Source of the DNA: Leifsonia sp. SCN 70-46
Lineage (GTDB): Bacteria; Actinomycetota; Actinomycetes; Actinomycetales; Microbacteriaceae
NCBI GenBank assembly: GCA_001725325.1
Contig: MEFY01000002.1
Coordinates: forward strand, 1,863,559-1,927,558
DNA: 64,000 nt
Reading direction: 5' to 3'
The notes under the pieces were generated by a model. It worked only from the letters and a program-made list of their open reading frames with translations, ran no database searches and was not told the DNA's origin. Made by a program: the position numbers and the translations under genes. Shown piece after piece: positions 8,750 through 17,855 of the stretch; the first letter of the stretch is position 1; each line of letters opens with the position of its first letter.

Positions 8750-9513
8750 GCTTCGGCACCGCGTCGGTCGCGGAGAACTACCAGCGCTACCTCGAGCCCG
8801 TGCTCTTCGCGCCGTGGGCGCACCGCCTCGTCGCCTATGCGGGAGTGCGGGCCGGCGACGTCGTGCTCGACCTGGCGGCGGGCACGGGGGCAGTCGCGCG
8901 CATCGCCGCGCGCGCGGGCGCCGAGGTCATCGCGGCGGACTCGAGCGCGCCCATGCTCGAGCACGTGCCCGCGGGCATCCGCACCCTCGAGTCGCCCGCG
9001 GACGCGCTTGACCTGCCCGACGGGTCGGTCGACGTCGTGCTGTGCCAGCAGGGGCTGCAGTTCCTGCCCGACCCCGTCGGGGCGCTGCGCGAGGCGCTGC
9101 GCGTGCTGCGGCCGGGCGGCGTCGTCGCCGTGTCGGTGTGGGCCACCGACGAGCGCCTCGACCCGTTCGACGCGTTCGCCGAGGCCCTGCAGCGCGATGC
9201 GGTCGCCGCGGGATCCGACCGGCGCATCAGCAACGCGGCGGTCGAGATGACCGTGCACGGCATCGTCGACTGCCTGCTCGTCGCGGGCGCCGCGGACGTC
9301 CGCGCCACCCGCCAGGAGCTCGCCGTGCGCTGGCCGACTGTCGACTCCGAGATCGCCGCGATCTTCGGCACTCCGTTCGGGCCCTTCCTCGACCGGCTCC
9401 CGTCGGGCCGGCGGGACGGCGTGCTCGACGACGTGCGCCGGCAGCTCGACCACGGCGGCACGACGGGCACCCACGTGACCACGTCGGTGCTGGGGCGGGG
9501 CGTGAAGCGCTAG
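8746..9513 (+). CDS. Class I SAM-dependent methyltransferase
   Basis: 255 residues. SAM-binding motif I is VVLDLAAGTGAVARIAA (residues about 35-51), motif II ends in VIAADSSAPML, and DVVLCQQGLQFLPDP plus EALRVLRPGGVVAVSVW complete the UbiE-like fold. The ATG overlaps the bkdC stop by 4 bp (ATGA), so it belongs to the bkd unit. A methyltransferase is not a standard part of 2-oxoacid dehydrogenase operons. The substrate is unknown; a small molecule is most likely given the fold. The 3' end shares CTAG with the convergent TetR gene. Confidence 0.85.
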   Translation: MSFGTASVAENYQRYLEPVLFAPWAHRLVAYAGVRAGDVVLDLAAGTGAVARIAARAGAEVIAADSSAPMLEHVPAGIRTLESPADALDLPDGSVDVVLCQQGLQFLPDPVGALREALRVLRPGGVVAVSVWATDERLDPFDAFAEALQRDAVAAGSDRRISNAAVEMTVHGIVDCLLVAGAADVRATRQELAVRWPTVDSEIAAIFGTPFGPFLDRLPSGRRDGVLDDVRRQLDHGGTTGTHVTTSVLGRGVKR

Positions 9514-10094
9514 GCGCGCAGCGCGGCCGCGGCCATGCGCTCGAGGATCGCGCGGGTCTGCGCCTGTGAGGAGCCCCGTGTGCTCCCCGAGTGCGGAGTC
9601 GAGTTGATGAGGCCGAACGTGGCGTGCGCCCGGGTGCGCAGCACGGCGCGCTCGGCGGACGGGGTCAGGCGCGACAGCACGTCGACCCACAGCTCGACGT
9701 AGGCGCGCTGCAGGGCGCGCACGTCGTGGCGGTCGGTGTCGGTGAGGCTGTCGAGGTCGCGGTCCTGCACGCGGATGACGTCGGAATTGGCGAGGGCGAA
9801 GTCGACATGGAAGGCGATGAGGGCGGCGAGGGCATCCTCGTCGGATCCCGCCGCGTCGACCACCGAGCGCCCGCCCGAGGCGAGGCCCTCGCTCACCTCC
9901 ACGAGCAGCGCGCCGAGCACCGCCTGCTTGCCCGCGAAGTGCCGGTACACGGCCGGACCGCTCACACCGACGGCCGCCCCGAGGTCTTCGAGCGAGACGC
10001 GCGCGAAGCCGCGCTCGGCGAAGAGGTGCGCGGCGGCGTCGAGCATCGCCTGGCGGCGGTCGGCCTTGGCGCGGCTGCGGAGGGTGTCGGACAC
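9510..10094 (-). CDS. TetR/AcrR-family regulator, probable repressor of the branched-chain catabolic locus (BkaR-like)
   Basis: 194 residues starting at GTG 10094. The N-terminal TetR HTH is clear: RRQAMLDAAAHLFAERGFARVSLEDLGAAVGVSGPAVYRHFAGKQAVL (residues 13-60). The rest is an all-helical ligand domain that I cannot assign to a ligand. The gene diverges from accD1 across two copies of an AGTTA-N8-TAAC repeat. In M. tuberculosis a TetR gene (Rv2506, BkaR) sits next to the equivalent carboxylase/bkd genes and represses them. By analogy this protein would sense a branched-chain acyl-CoA or keto-acid. A TAGACT box 7 nt upstream suggests a leaderless mRNA and autoregulation. Confidence 0.8.
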   Translation of the reverse strand: MSDTLRSRAKADRRQAMLDAAAHLFAERGFARVSLEDLGAAVGVSGPAVYRHFAGKQAVLGALLVEVSEGLASGGRSVVDAAGSDEDALAALIAFHVDFALANSDVIRVQDRDLDSLTDTDRHDVRALQRAYVELWVDVLSRLTPSAERAVLRTRAHATFGLINSTPHSGSTRGSSQAQTRAILERMAAAALRA

Positions 10095-10101
10095 GCTCGA
10101 C

Positions 10102-10158
10102 AGTCTAGACAGTCCAGTTAATCGACGCTAACCTAAAATCAGTTAACCCCCACTAACT
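10102..10158. promoter_or_regulatory. Twin TetR-type operators and divergent promoters between the TetR gene and accD1
   Basis: Two 18-bp inverted repeats of the form AGTTA-N8-TAAC(C/T) lie at 10116-10133 and 10141-10158, 25 bp apart centre to centre. The second is perfectly symmetric in its arms (AGTTA/TAACT). A -10 box TAAAAT for accD1 (10134-10139) sits between them, and the TetR gene's TAGACT box (minus strand, 10107-10102) sits to the left. Bound repressor would cover both promoters. Confidence 0.7.
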
Positions 10159-10172
10159 CAGCAAGGTTGTCG

Positions 10173-11732
10173 ATGGAGACCCTCACGAGCGCGGCAGACC
10201 CGTCGTCCGACGGATTCGCCGCCAACGACGCCGCCCACCGGTCGCTCGTCGCCGAGCTGCGCGACCGGCTCGCCGAGGCGGCGAAGGGCGGGCCGGAGCG
10301 CTCGCGCCAGCGGCACCTGGAGCGCGGCAAGCTGCTGCCGCGCGACCGCGTGGACGGGCTGCTCGACGACGGCAGCCCCTTCCTCGAGCTCGCCCCGCTC
10401 GCCGCGAACGGGCTCTACGGCGACGAGGCGCCCGGCGCCGGCGTCATCGCGGGCATCGGCCTCGTGCACGGGCGGCCCGTGCTCGTCATCTCCAACGACG
10501 CGACGGTCAAGGGCGGCACGTACTTCCCGCTCACGGTCAAGAAGCACCTGCGGGCGCAGGAGGTCGCGCTCGAGAACCACCTGCCGTGCGTCTACCTCGT
10601 CGACTCCGGCGGTGCATACCTGCCGCTGCAGGACGAGGTGTTCCCCGACCGCGACCACTTCGGCCGCATCTTCTTCAACCAGGCGCGCATGTCGGCGGCG
10701 GGCATCCCGCAGGTCGCCTCGGTCATGGGCTCGTGCACCGCCGGCGGCGCGTACGTGCCCGCCATGAGCGACGAGACGGTCATCGTGCGCGGGCAGGGCA
10801 CGATCTTCCTCGGCGGGCCGCCGCTCGTGAAGGCCGCCATCGGCGAGGTCGTCACGGCGGAGGAGCTCGGCGGGGGAGAGCTTCACTCGCGCGTCTCCGG
10901 CGTCACCGACCATCTCGCGGACGACGACGCCCACGCCCTCGCGATCGTGCGGGACATCGTCGCGACGATGCCGCGCCCGCGGCAGCCCGCCTGGGAGGTC
11001 ACGGAGAGCCGCGACCCGGCCGTCGACCCCGCGCAGCTCTACGGCGTCGTACCCACCGACGTGCAGCAGCCCTACGACGTGCGCGAGGTCATCGCGCGGC
11101 TGCTCGACGGGAGCGAGTTCCACGAGTTCAAGCGGGAGTACGGCACGACGCTCGTCACGGGGTTCGGGCGCCTGCACGGGCATCCGGTGGCGGTGGTCGC
11201 CAACAACGGCGTGCTGTTCAGCGAGTCGGCCCTCAAGGGTGCGCACTTCATCGAGCTCGCCGACCAGCGGGGCATCCCGCTGCTGTTCCTGCAGAACATC
11301 TCCGGCTTCATGGTCGGCACCGACGCCGAGGCGGGGGGCATCGCCAAGAACGGCTCGAAGATGGTGACGGCCGTCGCGACGACGCGCGTCCCCAAGCTCA
11401 CCGTCGTGATCGGCGGCTCGTTCGGCGCGGGCAACTACTCGATGTGCGGCCGCGCCTACTCGCCGCGGTTCCTGTGGATGTGGCCCAACGCCCGCATCTC
11501 CGTCATGGGCGGCGCCCAGGCCGCGTCGGTGCTCTCGACGGTCGGCGACGCCGATCCCGAGGCCATCCGCGCGCAGTACGAGACGCAGGGCAGCCCGTAC
11601 TACTCCACCGCGCGGCTGTGGGACGACGGCATCATCGACCCGCTAGACACCCGCCGGGTGCTCGGGCTCGCCCTCGACGTGTGCGCGGCGGTGCCGCTGC
11701 CCGATCCGGCCTTCGGGCTCTTCAGGATGTGA
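10173..11732 (+). CDS. accD1: Acyl-CoA carboxylase carboxyltransferase (beta) subunit, methylcrotonyl-CoA carboxylase type
   Basis: 519 residues from ATG 10173, with AAGG 6 nt upstream; a TTG 6 nt earlier is less likely. The protein has two crotonase-fold halves. The N-terminal half contains [20 protein letters not shown] and [35 protein letters not shown]; the C-terminal half contains [29 protein letters not shown] and [30 protein letters not shown]. The latter two are hallmarks of methylcrotonyl-CoA/AccD1-type subunits. The subunit transfers CO2 from biotin to an acyl-CoA, probably 3-methylcrotonyl-CoA in leucine breakdown. It leads the accD1-accA1-fadE-maoC-citE operon. Confidence 0.9.
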   Translation: METLTSAADPSSDGFAANDAAHRSLVAELRDRLAEAAKGGPERSRQRHLERGKLLPRDRVDGLLDDGSPFLELAPLAANGLYGDEAPGAGVIAGIGLVHGRPVLVISNDATVKGGTYFPLTVKKHLRAQEVALENHLPCVYLVDSGGAYLPLQDEVFPDRDHFGRIFFNQARMSAAGIPQVASVMGSCTAGGAYVPAMSDETVIVRGQGTIFLGGPPLVKAAIGEVVTAEELGGGELHSRVSGVTDHLADDDAHALAIVRDIVATMPRPRQPAWEVTESRDPAVDPAQLYGVVPTDVQQPYDVREVIARLLDGSEFHEFKREYGTTLVTGFGRLHGHPVAVVANNGVLFSESALKGAHFIELADQRGIPLLFLQNISGFMVGTDAEAGGIAKNGSKMVTAVATTRVPKLTVVIGGSFGAGNYSMCGRAYSPRFLWMWPNARISVMGGAQAASVLSTVGDADPEAIRAQYETQGSPYYSTARLWDDGIIDPLDTRRVLGLALDVCAAVPLPDPAFGLFRM

Positions 11733-11738
11733 CGGCAG

Positions 11739-13544
11739 ATGTTCGAGACAGTGCTCGTCGCCAACCGTGGTGAGATCGCGTGCCGCATCATCCGCACGCT
11801 CAGGAGCATGGGCATCCGCTCGACCGCCATCTTCACGGAGGCCGACCGGGGCGCCCGCCACACGCGCGAGGCGGATGCCGCCGTGCTCGTGCCGAGCTAC
11901 CTCGACATCGCCGCGATCGCCGCGATACCGGCCGACGCCGTGCACCCCGGCTACGGGTTCCTGAGCGAGAACGTGGAGTTCGCGCGCGCCTGCGAGGCCG
12001 CGGGGCTCGTGTTCATCGGGCCGCCCGTCGGCGCGATCGAGGCCATGGCCGACAAGATCCGCGCCAAGGAGCATGTCGCGGCGCGCGGGGTGCCCGTCAT
12101 CCCGGGGGCGACCGGCGACGACCTCGTCGCGGCCGCCGCGACCGTCGGTTACCCGCTGCTCATCAAGCCGAGCGCGGGCGGCGGCGGCAAGGGCATGACG
12201 GAGGTGTTCTCGCCGGCCGAGCTGCCCGCGGCGCTCGACTCGGCGCGCCGCGTCGCGCTCAAGGCCTTCGGCGACGACACGCTCCTGCTCGAGCGGCTCG
12301 TCACGACCCCGCGCCACATCGAGGTGCAGGTGCTCGCGGACTCCCACGGCACGGTCATCCACCTGGGCGAGCGCGAGTGCTCGCCGCAGCGGCGGCACCA
12401 GAAGATCGTCGAGGAGGCGCCCTCGGCGCTGCTCGACGAGACCACGCGCGCCGCGATCGGGGAGGCCGCGTGCGAGGTCGCGCGCAGCGTCGGCTACGTG
12501 GGCGCGGGCACCGTGGAGTTCCTCGTCTCCGACGCGGCACCCGGCGAGTTCTTCTTCATGGAGATGAACACGCGGCTGCAGGTCGAGCACCCCGTCACCG
12601 AGCTCGTCACGGGCATCGACCTCGTCGAGCAGCAGGTCCGCATCGCCGCGGGCGGCCGCGTGCCGGCCGCTCCCGTGCTCACGGGCCACGCCGTCGAGGC
12701 CCGCCTGTACTCCGAGGATCCGGCCGCGGGCTTCCTCCCGTCGGCGGGCGAGGTGCTCGCACTCCACGAGCCGGAGGGGGTGCGCGTCGACAGCGCCCTG
12801 CTCCCCGGCCTCGTCGTGGGGACCGCCTACGACCCCATGCTCGCGAAGATCATCGCGTGGGCGCCCACGCGTGCGGAGGCCCTCGCGCGCCTCGACCTCG
12901 CGCTCGCCGACACGGCGGTGCTCGGAATCCGCACCAACCTGAGCTTCCTGCGCGCCCTCGTCACGGATCCCGAGGTGCGCGCAGGGCGTCTCCACACCGG
13001 CCTCATCGAGGGGCTGCTGCCGTTCCACGACCCCGAGCCGGACGCGTGGGCGCTCGCGGCCGCCGCGAGCCTCCGTCCGCTCGGCACGGGGGCGTGGGCG
13101 CTCGACGGCTGGCGCGCCGTCGGCACCCCGGCCCGTCCGCACGCGCGGCACGACGACGAGACCGTGACCGTCGAGCTGGACGGGGAGGCGCGCACGTTCC
13201 GCTGGGCGCGCGACGCGGGCTCGGTGTGGCTCGCGCGCGACGGGGTCACGTGGCAGCTCGCCACGCCCGACCGCGACCGGCGCGAGGCCCGCGCGCGGGC
13301 ATCCGGGCCGACCGGCCCGCAGGTGCGCAGCGCCATGCCGGGCACGGTCGTGTCCGTCGCGGTGCGCACGGGAGACGTCGTCGAGGCGGGGCAACCCCTC
13401 CTCGCGATCGAGGCGATGAAGATGGAGCACACCCTGCTCTCCTCCGTCGCCGGAACGGTGACCGTCTCGGTCGCCGAGGGCGACCAGGTCAGGCTCGACC
13501 AGGTCGTCGCCACGATCCATCCCCACGAAGGAGAACCAGGATGA
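11739..13544 (+). CDS. accA1: Acyl-CoA carboxylase biotin carboxylase/BCCP (alpha) subunit
   Basis: 601 residues. An N-terminal biotin carboxylase ([20 protein letters not shown] at residue 2) has the ATP-grasp glycine loop [11 protein letters not shown] near 146-156 and the metal/bicarbonate region [20 protein letters not shown] spacer follows, then a C-terminal biotinyl domain with the biotin acceptor Lys in EAMKMEHTL (near residue 567). It carboxylates biotin with ATP and bicarbonate and pairs with AccD1. The gene starts 6 nt after accD1 and overlaps the dehydrogenase by 4 bp. Confidence 0.92.
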   Translation: MFETVLVANRGEIACRIIRTLRSMGIRSTAIFTEADRGARHTREADAAVLVPSYLDIAAIAAIPADAVHPGYGFLSENVEFARACEAAGLVFIGPPVGAIEAMADKIRAKEHVAARGVPVIPGATGDDLVAAAATVGYPLLIKPSAGGGGKGMTEVFSPAELPAALDSARRVALKAFGDDTLLLERLVTTPRHIEVQVLADSHGTVIHLGERECSPQRRHQKIVEEAPSALLDETTRAAIGEAACEVARSVGYVGAGTVEFLVSDAAPGEFFFMEMNTRLQVEHPVTELVTGIDLVEQQVRIAAGGRVPAAPVLTGHAVEARLYSEDPAAGFLPSAGEVLALHEPEGVRVDSALLPGLVVGTAYDPMLAKIIAWAPTRAEALARLDLALADTAVLGIRTNLSFLRALVTDPEVRAGRLHTGLIEGLLPFHDPEPDAWALAAAASLRPLGTGAWALDGWRAVGTPARPHARHDDETVTVELDGEARTFRWARDAGSVWLARDGVTWQLATPDRDRREARARASGPTGPQVRSAMPGTVVSVAVRTGDVVEAGQPLLAIEAMKMEHTLLSSVAGTVTVSVAEGDQVRLDQVVATIHPHEGEPG

Positions 13545-14713
13545 CCCTCACGACGGCCATGACGCCCGGCATCGAGACGACCGACTTCCAGGAGAGGCTG
13601 CGCGCGACGGTGCGCGACTTCGCCGACACGGTCGTCGCGCCCGCCGCGTACGAGTACGACACCAAGCGCGAGCTGCCCTACGGCATCATCGCGCAGATGG
13701 GCGAGATGGGCCTGTTCGGCCTCCCGTTCCCCGTGGAGTACGGGGGACAGGGCCGCACGTACGTCGACTTCTGCATAGCGATAGAGGAGCTCAGCAGGGC
13801 CGACCAGTCGATAGGGGTGACGCTCGAGGCCGGGGTGGGCCTGGGCGCGATGCCGATCTTCCGCGCGGGCACCGAGGAGCAGCGGCAGCGCTGGGTGCCG
13901 CCGCTCGCGCAGGGGCGCGCGCTCGCGGGGTTCGGCCTCACGGAGGCCGACGCGGGCTCCGACGCGGCGGGCACGAAGACGACCGCGGTGCTCGAGGGCG
14001 GCGAGTGGGTCATCAACGGCACCAAGCAGTTCATCACCAACTCGGGTTCCGAGATCACGTCGCTCGTCACCGTCACGGCCGTGACGGGCCGCAGGGATGA
14101 CGGCAGCCCCGAGCTCACCGCGATCATCGTGCCGAGCGGCACCCCCGGCTTCGAGGTGCTGCCCGCGTACGACAAGGTGGGATGGCACACGTCAGACACG
14201 CACCCGCTCGTCTTCACCGACGTGCGCGTGCCCGAGGAGAACCTGCTCGGGCAGGTCGGTCGCGGCTTCGCGAACTTCCTCGAGAGCCTCGACGAGGGCC
14301 GCGTCGCGTTCTCCGCGCTGTGCACGGGCGCGGCGCAGGGCTGCCTCGAGGAGGCGATCCGCTACGCCAAGACGCGCAACGTGTTCGGGCGCTCCATCGG
14401 CTCGAACCAGCACATCGCCTTCACGATCGCGAGGATGCAGGCGCGCGTGCACGCCGCCCGCCTCGCGACCTACGACGCCGCCCACAAGCTCGTGGCCGGC
14501 CAGCCCTTCAAGCTCGAGGCGAGCCTCGCCAAGCTCACGAGCAGCGAGGCCGCGATGGCGAACGCGCGCGACGCGACGCAGATCTTCGGCGGCTACGGAT
14601 TCCTCAACGAGAACCCCGTGGCGAGGCACTATCGTGACTCGAAGATCCTCGAGATCGGCGAGGGCACGACGGAGGTCCAGCTCATGGTGATCTCGAGGCA
14701 GCTCGGCTTCTGA
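13541..14713 (+). CDS. Acyl-CoA dehydrogenase (FadE19-like, branched short-chain)
   Basis: 390 residues. FAD and substrate motifs are visible: [33 protein letters not shown], the [23 protein letters not shown] helix and [20 protein letters not shown]. The Glu in [12 protein letters not shown] occupies the catalytic-base position used by medium- and short-chain enzymes, whereas isovaleryl-CoA dehydrogenases usually carry Gly/Ala there and use a Glu elsewhere. I therefore call it a branched short-chain dehydrogenase without fixing isovaleryl-CoA. The product would feed AccA1/AccD1. It is coupled to accA1 (ATGA) and maoC (TGATG). Confidence 0.88.
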   Translation: MTLTTAMTPGIETTDFQERLRATVRDFADTVVAPAAYEYDTKRELPYGIIAQMGEMGLFGLPFPVEYGGQGRTYVDFCIAIEELSRADQSIGVTLEAGVGLGAMPIFRAGTEEQRQRWVPPLAQGRALAGFGLTEADAGSDAAGTKTTAVLEGGEWVINGTKQFITNSGSEITSLVTVTAVTGRRDDGSPELTAIIVPSGTPGFEVLPAYDKVGWHTSDTHPLVFTDVRVPEENLLGQVGRGFANFLESLDEGRVAFSALCTGAAQGCLEEAIRYAKTRNVFGRSIGSNQHIAFTIARMQARVHAARLATYDAAHKLVAGQPFKLEASLAKLTSSEAAMANARDATQIFGGYGFLNENPVARHYRDSKILEIGEGTTEVQLMVISRQLGF

Positions 14714-15177
14714 TGACGGACATCGAGCAGCGCGGCCTGTACTACGAGGAGTTCGAGACGGGCGTGCGCTACCTGCACCGCCCCGGCCGCACGGTCACGG
14801 AGTCGGACAACGTGCTGTTCACGACCCTCACGATGAACACGCAGTCGCTGCACCTCGACGCCGCGTGGGCCGAGACCCAGCCGTTCGGCCAGCGGCTCGT
14901 GAACTCGATGTTCACGCTCTCGACGATGGTGGGCAGCTCGGTGGGCCAGCTCACGCAGGGCACGATCATCGGCAACCTGGGCTTCACGGAGGTCGCGTTC
15001 CCGCACCCGATGTTCCACGGCGACACCCTCTACACCGAGACGGAGGTCGTGGAGAAGCGGCTCTCGCAGTCCCGCCCGGGCCAGGGCATCGTGACGCTGC
15101 GGCACACGGGCAAGAACCAGGACGGCATCGTCGTGGGGGTCGCCACGCGCTCCGTGCTCGTGTGGTGCGCGCCGTGA
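14713..15177 (+). CDS. MaoC-family dehydratase (Rv2499c-like)
   Basis: 154 residues with a single hot-dog domain. The MaoC signature is visible as TESDNVLFTTLTMNTQSLHLDAAWAE, with the hydratase-type N..x4..H arrangement, followed by FGQRLVNSMFTLSTMVG and the C-terminal strand GIVVGVATRSVLVW. It should hydrate an enoyl-CoA; in this operon 3-methylglutaconyl-CoA is the logical substrate, yielding HMG-CoA for the CitE-like lyase. The ATG shares one base with the fadE stop, and the stop overlaps the next start. Confidence 0.85.
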   Translation: MTDIEQRGLYYEEFETGVRYLHRPGRTVTESDNVLFTTLTMNTQSLHLDAAWAETQPFGQRLVNSMFTLSTMVGSSVGQLTQGTIIGNLGFTEVAFPHPMFHGDTLYTETEVVEKRLSQSRPGQGIVTLRHTGKNQDGIVVGVATRSVLVWCAP

Positions 15178-15977
15178 CCTTCGCACTCGGCCCCGCGCTG
15201 CTGTTCTGCCCGGCGGACCGTCCGGAGCGATACGGCAAGGCCGCCGAGCGCTCGGACGCGGTCATCCTCGACCTCGAGGACGCCGTCGCGCCGGGCGACA
15301 AGGCGGCGGCGCGCGAGGCGCTGCTCGCGCATCCCCTCGACCCCGCCCGCACGATCGTGCGCGTGAGCGCGGCGGGCACCGAGGACCACCAGCTCGACCT
15401 CGCCGCCGTCGACGAGACCGACTACCGCTACCTCTTGCTCGCCAAGGCGGCGGGCGTGCGCGACCTCGACAGGCTCGAGGACTACGACGTCATCGCCCTG
15501 TGCGAGTCGGCGGCGGGGGTCGTCGCGGCGCCCGCGATCGCGGCGCTCAAGAACGTCGTGGGCCTCATGTGGGGCGCCGAGGACCTCGTGGCCTCCCTCG
15601 GCGGAACGTCGAGCCGCGGCCCGGACGGCCGCTACCGGGATGTCGCGCGGCACGCGCGCTCCGCGGTGCTGCTCGCGGCGGGGGCGCATGGCAAGGCGGC
15701 GGTCGACGCCGTGCACCTCGACATCGCCGACCTCGACGGGCTGCGAGACGAGGCCGAGGATGCCGCGGCCTCGGGCTTCACCGCGACCGCGTGCATCCAC
15801 CCGACCCAGGTGGAGGCAGTGCGGGCCGCCTACGCGCCGGGCACCGACGAGCTCGCGTTCGCGCGCGACGTGCTCGCCGCCGCGGAGGGGGAGCGCGGGG
15901 TCTTCGCGTTCCGCGGGCGCATGGTCGACGAGCCCGTGCTCGCGCACGCCAGGACGGTCATCGCGCGGAGCCGCTAG
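15174..15977 (+). CDS. HpcH/HpaI-family CitE-like beta-hydroxyacyl-CoA lyase
   Basis: 267 residues from GTG 15174, overlapping the maoC stop by 4 bp. Family motifs are ALLFCPADRPERYGKAAERSDAVILDLEDAV (residues 8-38, with the Arg and the Glu/Asp metal ligands), IVRVSAAGTEDH, VIALCESAAGV, LMWGAEDLVASLGG and TACIHPTQV. CitE-like proteins of this context lack partner citrate lyase subunits. The M. tuberculosis Rv2498c enzyme is known as a stereospecific beta-hydroxyacyl-CoA lyase acting in leucine and itaconate breakdown. A cleavage of HMG-CoA to acetyl-CoA and acetoacetate is inferred here. Confidence 0.87.
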   Translation: MTFALGPALLFCPADRPERYGKAAERSDAVILDLEDAVAPGDKAAAREALLAHPLDPARTIVRVSAAGTEDHQLDLAAVDETDYRYLLLAKAAGVRDLDRLEDYDVIALCESAAGVVAAPAIAALKNVVGLMWGAEDLVASLGGTSSRGPDGRYRDVARHARSAVLLAAGAHGKAAVDAVHLDIADLDGLRDEAEDAAASGFTATACIHPTQVEAVRAAYAPGTDELAFARDVLAAAEGERGVFAFRGRMVDEPVLAHARTVIARSR

Positions 15978-15992
15978 CGCCGCCCGCGCCCG

Positions 15993-16041
15993 CGAGCTGC
16001 GGCTTCCGTGGCGAGATTGCCGCGACGTTCCGCGCAGCTCG
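15993..16041. terminator. Hairpin between convergent citE and HxlR genes
   Basis: CGAGCTGCG (15993-16001) pairs with CGCAGCTCG (16033-16041). A 31-nt loop contains a further GGC/GCC stem. No T-run follows, so it may be an atypical bidirectional terminator or a repeat element. It is downstream of both citE (ends 15977) and the HxlR gene (ends 16070). Confidence 0.45.
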
Positions 16042-16069
16042 AAACCCTGCGAGGAGAAAGCGGTGGGGA

Positions 16070-16432
16070 TCAGCGGGCGAGGATGTCGTCCGCGTTGTCC
16101 GCTATCCAGTCCATGAGGGGCAGCAAGCGCTCCGCGAGGTCTCGTCCGCGCTGCGTGAGGCTGTAGTCGACACGCGGCGGGATCGTGGGCTGCGCGTCCC
16201 GGTGCACGAAGCCGTCCGACTCGAGCACGCGCAGGGTCTGCGCGAGCATCTTCTCGCTCACACCCTCGACCACGCGGCGCAGCTCGCCCCAGCGCAGCGT
16301 GTCCTGCGAGAGGGCGACGAGCACGAGCACGCCCCACTTGCTCGTGACGTGGTCGAGCACGGTGCGCGTCGGGCAGTTCGACGGCAGGATGCCCGCCGTG
16401 AAGCCGTGCGCTGACAGGTCACTCACCTTCAT
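16070..16432 (-). CDS. HxlR-family winged-helix transcriptional regulator
   Basis: 120 residues. The HxlR core is NCPTRTVLDHVTSKWGVLVLVALSQDTLRWGELRRVVEGVSEKMLAQTLRVLESDGFVHRD (residues 19-78), ending VDYSLTQRGRDLAERLLPLMDW. The single Cys before PTR is the position used for thiol redox sensing in HypR/QorR/YodB-type regulators. It diverges from an NmrA-like oxidoreductase gene, a common pairing in which the regulator represses its neighbour until quinones or disulfide stress appear. A TAAGTT box 6 nt upstream suggests a leaderless mRNA. Confidence 0.88.
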   Translation of the reverse strand: MKVSDLSAHGFTAGILPSNCPTRTVLDHVTSKWGVLVLVALSQDTLRWGELRRVVEGVSEKMLAQTLRVLESDGFVHRDAQPTIPPRVDYSLTQRGRDLAERLLPLMDWIADNADDILAR

Positions 16433-16438
16433 TCCCCT

Positions 16439-16475
16439 AACTTACCAAAAAGTGGGTACTGCGCGCAGGGAAGTA
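16439..16475. promoter_or_regulatory. Candidate HxlR operator between divergent genes
   Basis: TACC-N8-GGTA (16443-16458) and TACT-N11-AGTA (16457-16475) overlap each other. The HxlR gene's own -10 (TAAGTT, minus strand 16444-16439) overlaps the first repeat, so binding would block it. HxlR-family operators known for YodB-type regulators use TACT/AGTA half-sites, though with shorter spacing. Confidence 0.45.
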
Positions 16476-16525
16476 ATCTCTGGAGAGACGGGTTCACCCC
16501 CACGAACCCTCTCGAAAGGAACACC

Positions 16526-17380
<855 letters not shown>

Positions 17381-17423
17381 GGTCGTCCGCAACCGCGCGA
17401 CGGCGGTCCGGACGTCCGGGCGC

Positions 17424-17855
17424 CTACTCCTCGAACGTGTTGACCATGGCCTGGGCTGCACGGTCGAGGTAGGCCCACAGGGTCGCATCCTGCAGGGGCG
17501 GCAGCTCGAGGGAGTCGACTGCCGCCCTCATGTGCGTGAGCCACCGGTCGCGCGCGTCGGGGTTCACCTTGAACGGCAGGTGGCGCATGCGCAGGCGCGG
17601 GTGTCCGCGCTCCTCGCTGTAGGTGCCGGGGCCGCCCCAGTACTGCTCGAGGAACCCCGTGAGCCGTTGGATGGCCCCCTCGAGGTCGGGCTGCTCCGGG
17701 TACATGGGTAGCAGCACGGGGTCGGTCGCGACGCCCTCGTAGAATTTGCGGACGAGCTTCTCGAACGTCGCCCGCCCGCCGACCTGCTCCCAGAAGTTGC
17801 CCTGGGCTGGCTCGCCGCCGGGGCCCATGCGCAGGGTGATCGGGTTCTCGGTCAT
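17424..17855 (-). CDS. glbO: Group II truncated haemoglobin (trHbO)
   Basis: 143 residues. The trHbO pattern is clear: FWEQVGGRATFEKLVRKFYEGVATDPVLLPMYP, then FLEQYWGGPGTYSEERGHPRLRMRHLPF with the proximal His in MRHLPF, and the distal-pocket Trp in RDRWLTHMRAAV. It binds haem and O2 and is thought to support respiration or nitrosative/oxidative defence. The ATG overlaps the mscS stop by 4 bp, so it is expressed with the channel gene. A 12-bp palindrome CCGGACGTCCGG (17408-17419) lies just past its stop and may aid termination. Confidence 0.92.
   Translation of the reverse strand: MTENPITLRMGPGGEPAQGNFWEQVGGRATFEKLVRKFYEGVATDPVLLPMYPEQPDLEGAIQRLTGFLEQYWGGPGTYSEERGHPRLRMRHLPFKVNPDARDRWLTHMRAAVDSLELPPLQDATLWAYLDRAAQAMVNTFEE

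Noticed and set aside
10167-10172. TTG at 10167 as the accD1 start
   Set aside because: The AAGG ribosome-binding site would be directly adjacent to it; ATG 10173 has better spacing.
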